From: Blasia pusilla
Lineage: Eukaryota; Marchantiophyta; Marchantiopsida; Blasiales
NCBI GenBank assembly: GCA_050084515.1
Contig: CM114273.1
Coordinates: 24,986,001-25,050,000, forward strand
Direction of reading: 5' to 3'
Length of the DNA: 64,000 nt
The position numbers and the translations under genes were made by a program. Positions 48,484 to 58,599 of this stretch are shown piece after piece. Position 1 is the stretch's first letter, and each line of letters starts with the position of its first letter. The notes below the pieces were generated by a model that saw nothing but the letters and a program-made list of their open reading frames with translations, had not been told where the DNA came from and ran no database searches.

Positions 48484-49850
48484 GTGTTCATGGCATGATT
48501 GCCATCTCCACCGTCGCCATGTGATGAGGGAATGGATGAAGGACCACTGCCTTCACGCAAAAATGTGCCTCCAAGGAGTTTGGCCGCTCCTCTGCAAACT
48601 TGGTCCATGCCATGAACCTGTGATTTCCATCCCAGATGAAGAAATATAGATTCCTCATCCAGCTGAATTCTGTGCCCTCTACTTGCCTTCTGAAATCCTG
48701 GTCTCTCATCCTCCAGAATGTGTCGAGCTTTTCCAAGTCCTCCTCCGTAACCACGGCTTGGGATCCATGCTCGTTGTAAGGCTGAACATAGAAGGGAGGA
48801 AAGTTGTCGACGTAGGATGCTGTCGCCGCCGATTGTTTAAGCTTCGCGATGTCCTCGTCGGACTGAATTTCGCGGACGTATTCCATTGTCCACAATCGGC
48901 AGAGTGGAATCCTCGGGGCGTTGTGGCCCTCCATCAATGCCATCTGCTTTACCACCTGTCAGAACCGGGACAAGATCAATAAGCTACACTAAATTCCCAA
49001 TGAATTGCAATTCACATAATTCCAAAAACCCAGATCCTCTCTTACCCGCTCAAAAATTGGGTCGGTTTCTTGACCAGCCAACTTGTCTGAGACAGCAGCT
49101 GGCAAATCGACTGGGAACTTGTTGATCCAATAGAGGTCGATGTCTTCCGCCGCGCTTGGAGACAAGAATGACCGCTCTCTGGCTTCTTCGGTAATGTCCA
49201 CCATCTCCACGCTGGAGGTCCTCATGACCTCATCGTCCGTGATTTGAACTTCTGGCGTTTCCGCTATGTTGATTTTGTCCCCAGACTTCATCGGGGACAT
49301 TTCCCGCATCTCAACACTTTCGGTTGGATGGGCAGGGCTGTCGTCAATGGCTATCGCTTTTTCCCTCCTCGCTTTAGCCAATTCTGCTCTCCTCACCGAC
49401 GCGTCCAAACGCTTCTTTTCTCTCTCTTTTTTCGGCGATCCTTTTCTTCAAGGCCTGCGACGTCTCAGCCTTTGCGTTCTGTCTATCGAGCGACTCTTGA
49501 ACACGTCTCGCAAGAAACTCTTGGTTGTGCATCTCCGTTTCCCTTTCCTGCTCCTCGATTGTCTGCTGCCTAATTTCATTTTCCGAACGAGGCCCTAGAG
49601 ATGCTAACGCAGGAGTCCTAAGGGACTTCGGAGTGAACCGTCTTGCTCTCGTTCCCTCGTATCGACTCGCGATGACTCGCCGTGTGAAACACCCCTTGGT
49701 ATCTGATCAGCTGCTGCGCGGGAGAGAGAGGAATGGAGATCGCAAAATGAGAAACCAAAAATGAGCGATTTCTTCCCTATCTATACTTTTCTAGCCGTTG
49801 GGCTGACCGTTGGGTCCCGTCCTCCTTTCGACGGCGACGTGCCGGCCGTT

Positions 49851-51120
49851 ACGGTGTCGTGTCGAGAGTCTTTCTTCGAGAAAGGGCGGGCCTTCTAGTT
49901 GCGGTAGATGCGGTCGATGCAAGGTGAACTCTCTAATAAGTTCTCCTTTTTCAATACAAAATTATGATGTACACTCTCCATTCTCTCACGACAGGTATCA
50001 CAAATGGAAGTGCCGAGGCAATCACTTCTTCGTAACATCGGACCCCGAAATTCCTAACTATAAAATCCCTATAAACTATTTTACGCTTGTACACGAGGAA
50101 GATAGCACAACTAGTGTTAAACCCTACTTGAGCACGCCTATTGACATCCATGGATCGCTATATAAGGACATACAAAGTACAATCCCATGTCCTTCCATAT
50201 GTGACGATAGGAAGAATCAGCGGAGTTGGAGATTGCATGACCTGGTTCATGAACGCCTCCCCAAAGTGATAAACTAAATAGCGAGTGAACCAGTGCCTAT
50301 CTACAAAGAGTACCTTGACATGATAAGGATTGAGGAAAGGAAAGTCGGGCACAGCTCATGCTCCACCCCTATCCATGCTTGACGGACATTCTCTACTCTC
50401 CTCAAGAATGGGTTTTGGCGGAGTTATTCTCCCAAGAGGGGTAATCCACTCTCATTGGGAAAGTAACAAGCCAAAACATCCGTTATTTTAGTATGACTAA
50501 ACTCCTCTACTGTGACAAACCTCTCATCCCCACACACACACACCACACTCTAGAAACCTCTCGAAGAATAGACCATGGTCAAGTTACTCTCCCAAGAGGG
50601 ATGATCCACTCTCATTGGAAGAGCAAGCAATCCCAAAGCCATACACTCAAGAGAGACACGAGAGACTCAAGATGTGGAATAGAAGGTGATGAACCCTTGA
50701 AGGTCCCTCCTCTTTATATACTCACAAGGGATCCACAAGAGTACGAAATAGAGCTTATCTTATCTTGTGCCACATGGCTTCCTCTCAAGGCTTAGCCAAT
50801 CACATTTTGACACAAGTAGATCTCTTCCAAAATATCCTCTTTTACCCACTTGATATTTTCGAAATTACCCCAACTAACCTAGCCACCAACCAAGACTACT
50901 TTTGCTTTTCATTAAAGCAACTACTTTACTTTTATAAAGTCATCTTTTATTTATTACCTCTTTTTCTAAAGTTGGGCCCGCATAAAAGAGGCACCATAAA
51001 GAGGTTTAAACATAAGAATTTCTTTTTTCTAAGCCAATTTACTTAAAACTAATGAAACTCTATGTAACACTTAATGACGAAGGAATTTATATACTGATTG
51101 ATTTTACTATACGACAACGG
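49851..51120. mobile_element. Probable solo LTR (49855-51116)
   Basis: A 1,262-bp insertion in the upstream region of copy C. It starts TGTCGT and ends ACGACA, a perfect 6-bp inverted pair of TG...CA type, and ACGG is present on both sides (49851-49854 and 51117-51120). The homologous site in copy A (33071-33081, GGTTACGGAAG) is uninterrupted. No coding domain is seen inside, as expected of a solo LTR; two related AGAGGG-containing motifs lie near 50440 and 50595. The duplication is 4 bp as seen, 5 if one base mutated. It postdates the element copy. Confidence 0.75.
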
Positions 51121-51140
51121 AAGTCCGGACGTGAAAAATG

Positions 51141-51850
51141 GCAACCCGTCAGAGTCCGACAGGTTGCGCGCCTCCGCCGTCTTGGGAAGATAACGCGAGG
51201 TGGGTGAGCAACCCGTCGGAGACTGACGGGTTGAGCGCCTCCGCCGTCTTTGGACAAGAACGCGAGGTACCCGCACAACCCGTCGGAGACCGACAGGTTG
51301 CGCACCTCCGCAGTCTTTGGACAAGAACGGGGCGTACCCGCGCAACCCGTCGGAGACCGATATGTTGCGCGCCTCTGCCGTCTTCGGACAAGAACGGGAC
51401 GTACCCGCGCAATCCGTCGGAGATCGTTGGGTTGCACGCTTCCCTCGTCAAGGGTTAACAACGCGGGCTTCCCGCGCAACTCGTCGGAGTCCGACAGGTT
51501 GCATGCTTCCTTCATGTAAGCGAAACAAGGCGAGGCCCTTGCGTAACCCGTCGGAGGGCGACTGGTTTGCACGCCTCGCCGTCTTTGGGCAAATAGGTGC
51601 GGCACCCGCGGAACTCGTCAGGAACAGACGGTTTGCACGCTTCCTTCATGTAAGTGTTACACCGTGAGATAATTGGGCAACTCGTCTGATGCCGACGAGT
51701 TGCAAGCCTCCGGCATCTTCGGGCAAGAAGGAGCGATATCCGAGCAACTCGTCGGAGAGCGACGGGTTGCCAGCTTTGACCATGTTTGCGTTTGAAGGTA
51801 AGGCAGAAGCGTGCAACCCATCCAAAGCCGACGGGTTGCAGGCTTCACTT
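51141..51850. repeat. Regular palindrome array upstream of copy C (67-bp period)
   Basis: Palindromes start at 51141, 51208, 51275, 51342, 51409 and about 51476, then continue less regularly to 51840. Spacing is exactly 67 bp in the first part, with spacers homologous to those of the copy A array. One unit near 51620-51715 has no counterpart in copy A. Confidence 0.9.
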
Positions 51851-52130
51851 AGCTTGGGTTAATTATTAAGTTACCAGGACTCCGACGCGTTCCAAAAAAA
51901 TGAAGTGTGCTTCACAACCCACGTCTCTTCTTCCCAAATCCGGTAACACATTACAACAGAATTGAATCTGTTGCAACATAATTGGATCCATTGTGTCAGA
52001 CAATGTCACCTACCGAACTTCATCTTGTCAGTAAAAATCTGTCAGGAGTATCTGTTTTCCTATTCACTATAAATTAAAAATTCTCATTCTCATTATGATT
52101 CTCACCCTCCTCCCATACGAAATTTCTGGG

Positions 52131-52881
52131 AATGGATAATTATGTGAAGCTCACTTGTGGCAGTCATCTGGCGGTCCTTCCTCAATCAGAAATCATTCGA
52201 CCGCAAGCTCGTGAGTCTTTCATAGCAGTGGATGAAAATTTTCTCTCTGTTTGATTTCTTCTCCAAATTGGAACCATCTTTGTATCCAAAAATGTTAGGG
52301 TGGACGGTACGGAAGACATAATAGGTGAGATAGTCCAGCCAGTGACTGTAGACCGTAAAGTATGGAATCTCCTACCTCTAGCAAATGGTCAATACAGAGT
52401 TTACGGCCTGCCCCTGAATTCGTCTGTTTCCCAAGTAGACGGTGAAGAATTTCCTAGTGCTCCGAGCTCTATGTTTGCAACTCCTAGCTCACTACATCCG
52501 GCTTTGACTCCAACTTCACACGCTCGTGTCAATGTTGTTCTTCCTAAAGAGATTCCGGATGTTATCAACCTCAGTGGATCTGTCGCACACCAACCGGGCC
52601 CTCTGACCGCCTACTCGTTCCTCTTGCAAGTATCAGGCAATAGTTTGCTTTTGTCTCTGGCCTTGAAAATATTTAAGCACATTCTTGTCGACGAGCTGCC
52701 ACTCACGTACGATGGTAATTGCATTTTTGAGTTTCCTCCACTTGTTGCTCCTGCTCAAAAGAAAGATGGAGGACGCCTGAAGGGTATGGACAGAAAGTCT
52801 GATTGTCATCGATGGTGCACGCTTCAACGGACTAGTGCTTCAATTCCAGATGGTCCTTCAAAGAAGTGCAAAGTATTCTAA
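52131..52881 (+). pseudogene. Divergent gene of the outer element, unknown product
   Basis: The reading frame begins at ATGGATAATTATGTGAAGC, gives about 27 codons to a GTGAGT donor-like site near 52210, and after a stop resumes at about 52300 with 193 codons to TAA at 52881. The middle is rich in Pro/Ser. The stop lies in the region shared with the other GAGGTG terminus, so this gene and the SWIM-finger fragment at 25418-25792 end at the same place but differ upstream. I recognise no domain. It may be an internally deleted transposase gene. An intron at about 52210-52306 is possible, but the join does not keep a clean frame. Confidence 0.5.
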
Positions 52882-53322
52882 ACAAACCACTTTGAGGATG
52901 CAAAATGATATTTTAGATTGTACTTTCATTTTCCAAAACCTTCACTTTGAGCTTGAACTCTATTCAGCCCAAGGCAAATGATAGATTTTTTCCAGACCTT
53001 GGATGGAAAAAAGTGATGGATTCCACTGATTTTTCAGTTTTCTAAATTTTGTGCAAATTGCAACTCGTCGGACTCACATGGGTTGCCAAAATGTGGAAGA
53101 GAAAAAAATAATGTGGGAGTACTTAAGAACTGAGAAGAAAAGTGCAAAAAAAATCACACAAAAAGTTTCCTCTCTTCAACCCAACGTAAACTCTCTTCAA
53201 ATCATAGGAAACTCTCTTAAAAAAAAGTATCTCTTTGGGTTGAAGGTAGTTTCCTCTCTCCTCTCTCTTCTCTTCCTCTCTTCTCTCCTCTCTCCTCTCT
53301 TCCTCTCCTCTTACCGCACCTC
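52856..53322 (-). repeat. GAGGTG-type terminal repeat, right copy
   Basis: Inverted counterpart of 24947-25456. It contains the shared stop region, one palindrome near 53058-53085, and an AG-rich (here CT-rich) tract ending in the terminus. It defines the right end of the outer element. Confidence 0.85.
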
Positions 53323-53331
53323 GGAAGAAAG
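53323..53331. repeat. Right 9-bp target-site duplication of the outer element
   Basis: GGAAGAAAG is identical to 22798-22806. Confidence 0.85.
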
Positions 53332-55196
53332 TCTCAGTGTCCATGTAGCATCTGGATAAGATTCCTATAAGCCTCATTCCGTACGTGAGATATGGCTCTC
53401 TACACAATTTGAATTCCATACACCCAACAACCAAAGTGCTTTGAGAATTTGTATGTAGGTAGTTTAGATTCCTTAGAGCGCCATCGAGCTACTATCCGGA
53501 CAATTTCAATAAGTGATTCTTTTGAAAGCAGGATCTCTATAATTCACAGACACTAAACGGAACTTCAAATATGTTTTCATTGATAAGTACGATTCTCCTC
53601 AATGTCAATCAGACCTTCGAGCATAATTTTATAACCCCACTTACTAGAGTATCATGTCAAGACTTGGCTATCATTACGGAATAGACGGGATCGGTGCGTA
53701 TCAACTTTTTATGTTGCATGTCTGTAGGCAAACCAAACAACATCTTTCTATCCCTCTAACACCGTCGAACCAAGGGGCAGGGTCTACGATTACAAGGCCA
53801 GGACAAGAAGTAATTAATGAGTTTTCTCTTTCTCTCTCTCTCTCTCTAAACACAAAGAGAGACAAAGAACCGCATCTTTTTCCATTCTCTTTTTTTGCCA
53901 TAGCCTACTTTTGCGAAATGAAAAAAATTCAAGGACTCACCTGACTGAGATGATTGAAGGCATAGCCTATAACATCATGAGTAAGCTTTTCAAGCATTGA
54001 ATGGCTTATAGCTTACACCAAAGTACAAACTGTGTTTCTTTATTTTGTGTAGGAGACATATATATTCTTTATAATCTTTTTCCTTGCTGCTTACAGGTAC
54101 TCTTCTTTCATAGAGGTGATTATGCCTCATAGGTGCTCATAGCCCAAAGTTGGCATAGGTTATCTATCTCGCGCGATACAAAGTGCGACTCTTCGCCATA
54201 AGAAATCCACTTGAGAGTTGAGACCATAGGGCTTGCAATAACTAAACCTTAAATACGACAATGTCGTGCGCATACACATCGCTGTCACCGAACACACACA
54301 CAAACACGCATGATCCCATGCTAACTCATGGCATCCAAACAACGAGACAAGAAGTACCAAAATATCTCCAATAAAGTAAGATCCAATCTCTCTCTCCACC
54401 ATCTCACACCATAGCTCTCAAAGGTGTGCACTCTCTCTCATGTTAAACCAAACCCACTCTCCTAATGAGAGGCTTGGGTTACACTCACAAGGCAAGGTAC
54501 CATAGCTCCGCCGCCTCATGCCAAGAGGTTCAACAAAGAGAGAATGAGCTCTCAAGCTCTCTCTCCTTGAGGTATACCCCTCCCCTCTCCCAAGCTCTCT
54601 CCATGGTAACCTATTCTCCCAAGTCACCTCCTTGGCTCTTGACCTGATGTAGGAGGTCAAGGGCCACTTACCAAAAATATAAAGTCGATCATATACTCAA
54701 AATGGTACTTACCTAAAATAGTAAGTTCCTCAATATGGCTCCAAATGAGCCGAAACGAAGGGGAAACCTGCTCTCTCAGGTTTCCCGGGGCCTCAGCAGG
54801 TCATCCGTGACCTACTGAGCGTGTCCTCCACTACTCACAAAGGCGCTCTATTAGATCTCACCGATCTATCCTAAAAGACGTGACAGCTATCGTGCGCATA
54901 CACATCGCTACACAACATACATCGCTGTCACCGAACATACACACAAACACGCATGATCCCATGCTAACTCATGGCATCCAAACAACGAGACAAGAAGTAC
55001 CAAAATATCTCCAATCGCCCCCCCTAGCTGGTGGTTAGGTCCCTCTAACTCTAGATAGCCATCTATCCCTACCTACCATGACATACATCTCTCGAACGAT
55101 AAGAGCAAGAAGGCCGGGTGCTCATGTGGCCCCATCGTTAGTCGCCTTCTTGTCATCCATGTCATAGACACAAGTCGGAATGTAGAACTACCTACT
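53332..55196. other. Repeat-rich spacer, possible LTR debris
   Basis: No gene is seen. A block with GTGCGCATACACATCGCT and ending ACCAAAATATCTCCAAT occurs at 54265-54372 and again at 54892-55017 in the same orientation, the second copy with a small internal insertion. A (CT)n tract lies at 53826-53848. The interval lies downstream of the minus-strand retroelement coding region, where its 3' LTR would be expected, but I could not define LTR ends. Confidence 0.45.
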
Positions 55197-55547
55197 CTAT
55201 GTACATGTGGGACACATCCATTGTCCCCGAGAAACCCTAGTGAGAGGTGGCGTCAAACATGCCATATGCCATCCTCTCAAACACCCATCACAGACTAGCA
55301 TCGTGGCCGCACCATGGGCAGAACCACACAACATACAACGCAAGCCTGGAAGAACTACTGCTAAGCTCACATCTACTGTACCATCAATGTTAGGAAGGTG
55401 ACATGGCGCACAATTACGCACATGGTCCTTCCATACCATACCATCGCGTCCCTCTAGCAAGAGAACACCCGATGGCAAAATGTCACGCACTCTCAAGATA
55501 GTGCGCCCTGCAGTCACATCCAACGTCGTCAGTTCCATCTGCTGCAA
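55197..55547 (-). CDS. C-terminal region of the retroelement with a complete PHD finger
   Basis: The 116-codon open frame contains C71, C74, C86, C89, H94, C97, C112 and C115, a textbook C4HC3 PHD finger with LVCDGCLRGWHMACL. PHD fingers usually read the histone H3 tail. It is preceded by a short region with LRVRDILPSGVLLLEGRDG that resembles the small barrel or linker after integrase. It stands where chromoviruses carry a chromodomain, and could help target integration to chromatin. Read as part of the pol polyprotein, though the frame from integrase is broken. Confidence 0.8.
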   Translation of the reverse strand: MQQMELTTLDVTAGRTILRVRDILPSGVLLLEGRDGMVWKDHVRNCAPCHLPNIDGTVDVSLAVVLPGLRCMLCGSAHGAATMLVCDGCLRGWHMACLTPPLTRVSRGQWMCPTCT

Positions 55548-55668
55548 GTAGACATAATCTCCCTGATGAAACCTATGGATAGTTGGTCGATAACCACCAC
55601 CCGAATAGTCGCATACCTCAACGTATCCCGATGTTGTGCAATCGCCAAGTTCTCGAACGCCATGGGCA

Positions 55669-56437
55669 TCACTCTCCGAAATAACTCAGAGAACATGCTC
55701 GCACCCCTACATCTGGGTCATCAATGTCCAGCACCTCACCAGCATCTTGACAAATGGCCGCAGGTAAATCTGGCTCTCGGCCATAAAGTAGCAAGTACGG
55801 TGAAAAAGACGCTAAGGATGCCTGCCTGCTGAATCTGTATCCCATCGCCAACCATGGCAACTGGAGGTCCCAATCTCTTAGGTGACCTCTCTGCAAGCCA
55901 TACTTGCATAAACCCCTCTTCACCGTCTGCACAACTCTCTCCGCTAATCCATCTGCCTCGGGATGATCTCGCGAAGTCGTGCGGTGGTCGATCAGCGCCT
56001 GATCACACAAGGCCTTGAACTCACCGCAAAACTTGGTACCCTGGTCTTTCAACACCTCAGCCGGTGCGCCATAATGACTGAGCACTCTGTCAAGGAAGGC
56101 ATAAGCTACTCCCTCACTTGCTTTGTCAGGCAATGCAACCAACTCGATCCACTTCGAGAAGTGCTCGACCATCACCAACACATAACGACTGTGAGGCTCC
56201 GTCAAGGGCAAAGGTCCTGCAAAATCCAAACCATCTATACCCTAAGCCCATGATTGGTAATGGATGCAACTGTGGAGTCGGAGCATTGAACGATGCTCGG
56301 ACCCGATCACACACCATGCACCTGGCAAAAAACTGTTGAACATCAGTTTGCATGCCTCGCCACCAATACTGAATCTGGAGCAAGCTATACGTCCGCTTCA
56401 TCCCAAAGTGACCCAACTCCTCGTGGGCATGCTGCAC
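55669..56437 (-). pseudogene. Integrase: zinc-binding and DDE catalytic domains
   Basis: The zinc-binding part has H5 and H10 in AHEELGHFGMKRT and the CMVCD pair. The core starts MDFAGPLPLTEPHSRYVLV (first D), has VLKDQGTKFCG (second D) and DGLAERVVQTVK (E). The frame shifts near 56230 between the two parts. The core open frame ends in LSYFGE. Confidence 0.9.
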
Positions 56438-56789
56438 TAGTCGTGCTCTCTACAAAGGATGTGGCACTACGCGTACTCTGCCATCCTCCCAAACCCTCAA
56501 AACATGTGTCCCCTCCCAACGGAACCGTTTGGCCCGCTGTAGGATCCGATCCCGCTCTCTAGCATCCATGGTGCTCGCAACGCTGCCAGTACGAAGGTAC
56601 TCCAAGACTACTCCATCATCATGAATATCTCGGCCACTTGTCGTGTCCTCACTGGCCTCGGGATCCAAGGACTCTCCACTAGACCTCGCCATCGAAGTCT
56701 CCACACTCTGGCTCTCCATAGCCAACATGCCTAAATAGGCTGACGCATGCCATCCTGGCACGGACTCCTCATCACTCTCTCCATGCCAT

Positions 56790-57200
56790 CGAGCTCCAGT
56801 TGCATCTCGCTGACTCGGGCATGGGTTACGACTCAACCCATCTGCATCCTGGTTGAGCATCCCAGGTCTATGTACCACCTGAAAATCATACTCCTGCAAC
56901 AACAGAGCCCATCTCGCAAGCTTCCCTGTAAGCTTGTCGGACTCCATCAACCACTTCAATGGTTGATGATCAGTGATGATGGTAAGGGGTTGCCGAATAA
57001 GTAACACCTGAAATGCGCGACAGCCCACACCGCAAACAAGCACTCACCCTCATACGAGCTGTACTTCGCCTCTGCAGCGTTGTTCGAGCGGCTAGCGTAA
57101 GCCACCACAAACTCTCTACCCTCATCGTCATGCTAGATGAGCACCGCTCCAAGCCCCAACATGCTCCAATCTGTGCAATCGAAAGGACGCCCGATCGGTC
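56790..57200 (-). pseudogene. RNase H domain
   Basis: Fragments in two frames: the AEAKYSSYEGE-type segment with shifted frame near 57070-57030, and PLTIITDHQPLKWLMES (from about 56990), ending with VHRPGMLNQDADGLSRNPCP. It follows reverse transcriptase directly, as usual in Ty3/gypsy elements. Confidence 0.85.
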
Positions 57201-58148
57201 TCCTCAAGATGGGTGCGGACGTCAACCTGCCCTGAGCAATCGAAATGCTCGCTCCGCTCATCCCCGTGCCACTCGTGATCCACCTTGGTCAGCAAGGTCA
57301 GCGGCTTTGCAATCAAACTGAATCCCTTGACGTATCGCCGATAGAAGTTTGCCAATCCCATGAATGCACGAACACGGCTCACATCTGTAGGGTGTGGAAT
57401 GCGAGAGATAGCCTCTACCTTTGTGTGCTGAACACCAAGGCTCCCTGGGTATATCGTATGACCCAAGTACTCAATATGGTCGTAGAAGAACTTGCACTTG
57501 CCTGGATGTAGCTTCAGCCCATGTAATTGCAATCGTCGAAACACCTCCTCTAGATGTTGCTCATGCTCCTCAACCGTGGCGCTAAAGACTACGATGTCAT
57601 CAATATAACACCTAGCAAAATCTAGACCAGCCAAGATCCTATCCATGACCCTCTGAAACTCAGCCGGGGCGTTCTTTAACCCAAATGGTAAGAACCGCCA
57701 CTGGTACAAACAATCCTTCCCGTGAGGATCGATGCCCCAAAATCTTTGTCTTCTGCCTGTCCTCCAATCTGATAGGCAGCTGATGGTATCCGGCTTGCAA
57801 ATCCAATGAACTGAAGACCTTTGCGTGATGAATCGCATCAAAGATCTCCTCAGGGGTGGGCATGGCAAACCTATCGGACTTCGTCTACTGATTGATAGGT
57901 CGGTAATCCCCACACATCCGCCTATCCGTCCAGTTGCCATGCACATCCTTCTTGGCGGGCATGACAGTGGCAGATGCATACTCCCCATGCGACATTTCCA
58001 CTAGTCCTGCTCCGACCAAGTTCTGGCTCCTACTCTGAATCAGAGCCCTCTCCATATCACTGTACCTGTAGGGTCGTTGGAAGATCGGCATATCACTCGA
58101 CAACTCAATGCGGATCCCCGGTCCCTTCAGCGTACCCAAATCCTCCAT
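57130..58148 (-). pseudogene. Reverse transcriptase domain
   Basis: Begins MEDLGTLKGPGIRIELSSDM and contains RMCGDYRPIN, SSLDLQAGYHQ, FLPFGLKNAPAEFQRVM, the catalytic YIDD box at 57607-57596 and KLHPGKCKF. A stop after RPINQ (about 57887) and a frameshift near 57745 break it. Typical Ty3/gypsy reverse transcriptase. Confidence 0.92.
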
Positions 58149-58599
58149 GCTAAACGCAGCGGCTCCTATAACTCCCGAGGAACGATGTATTCGGGCGCCG
58201 CTCTCTCCTCTGTCAACTTAGGGCCCATATCGGCTCCCAAGTCTCCATCATGACTATGGTAGGACTCTCCGCAAGACGGGTATCGGTGGTTGCTATGGTG
58301 CAACCCCGTCTCCTCTTTCTCAAACAACAACACTTGCCGCTCTCCTGCAGCCAGCGCAAACTCGATCTCCTCCACGTGTAGTGCCCGGAACCACGCTTGA
58401 TGTTGTGGCTATCATCTCCTTGGGTACCTGCAAAACATCCCAAGAAGTCCAGGGTGTCTCCCGATCTCCCCGGTGCGTAGATCTCCTCGGTCTCGCGCCC
58501 CAACCATCGCCTGCCTCCACCGTCTCGGTAGGCATGGGGCTCACCAATGCAACCGGCCGTGATCTGTCGCGATCTCATACGACGCCGCTCGCCCTACTC

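Larger units (their letters stand above)
44950..49637 (-). pseudogene. ParB/methyltransferase-like gene, copy C, best-preserved but start lost
   Basis: Exons: 49637-49046 (5' end deleted), 48955-48484, 47949-45923 and 45462-44950. Exon 2 holds the ParB/Srx-like domain with DGNHR at 48631-48617 and flanking FFIWDGNHRFMAWTKF. Exon 3 contains the longest open frame of the family, 518 codons (47731-46175), through the lysine-rich middle to IADLPSG (about 46195-46178), where one stop interrupts it; the domain then continues with WNVPLSYDQIALLFSFAD and YFLVLTG. Exon 4 holds RPGDLVFD, but GLLGTS replaces the GLSGAS seen in copies A and B. About 190 bases spanning the start codon are deleted at 49637, and a 2-base loss lies at the exon 2 end. 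It is non-functional but the most informative copy for domain analysis. Confidence 0.8.
43099..49854 (-). mobile_element. Partial element (copy C) inserted in exon 3 of copy 0, fused to the outer element
   Basis: The terminus GGGGGCTGGTATTC at 43099 interrupts exon 3 of copy 0 after ATGGACCGT. Tail, gene and upstream sequence follow in minus orientation without another terminus until 53322, which belongs by its 9-bp duplication to the outer element. The rest of copy 0 exon 3 and a second ATGGACCGT are missing. The simplest reading is homologous recombination between the inserted copy and its host copy, which deleted the intervening DNA; the crossover lies somewhere between here and 53.3 kb. 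Confidence 0.65.
22807..53322. mobile_element. Outer Mutator-like element carrying a ParB/methyltransferase-like gene, with nested relatives
   Basis: The 30.5-kb interval is bounded by a perfect 9-bp duplication. The left terminus reads GGGGGCTGGTATTC and the right terminus, on the minus strand, reads GAGGTGCGGTAAGAGG. These two ends match at 7 of the first 11 bases and are both followed by AG-rich tracts. The methyltransferase gene reads toward the GGGGG end. A divergent gene, whose homologue in the nested element has a SWIM finger, reads toward the GAGGTG end. Nine-base duplications and a SWIM-bearing protein are typical of the Mutator superfamily. Most of the length comes from later insertions of the same family: a complete one at 24947-42002, a partial one starting at 43099, another starting at 25795 inside the first, and a solo LTR at 49855-51116. 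Without these the element would be roughly 9-10 kb. The superfamily assignment is inferred, because no complete transposase catalytic domain is present. Confidence 0.8.

Noticed and set aside
22807-53322. Endogenised giant virus or Maverick-type element
   Set aside because: No capsid, packaging ATPase or polymerase B is seen. The 9-bp duplications, SWIM finger and intron-bearing gene fit a Mutator-like element better.
22807-53322. Helitron carrying captured gene fragments
   Set aside because: Clear target-site duplications and related inverted termini are present; there is no TC...CTRR end or Rep/helicase domain.
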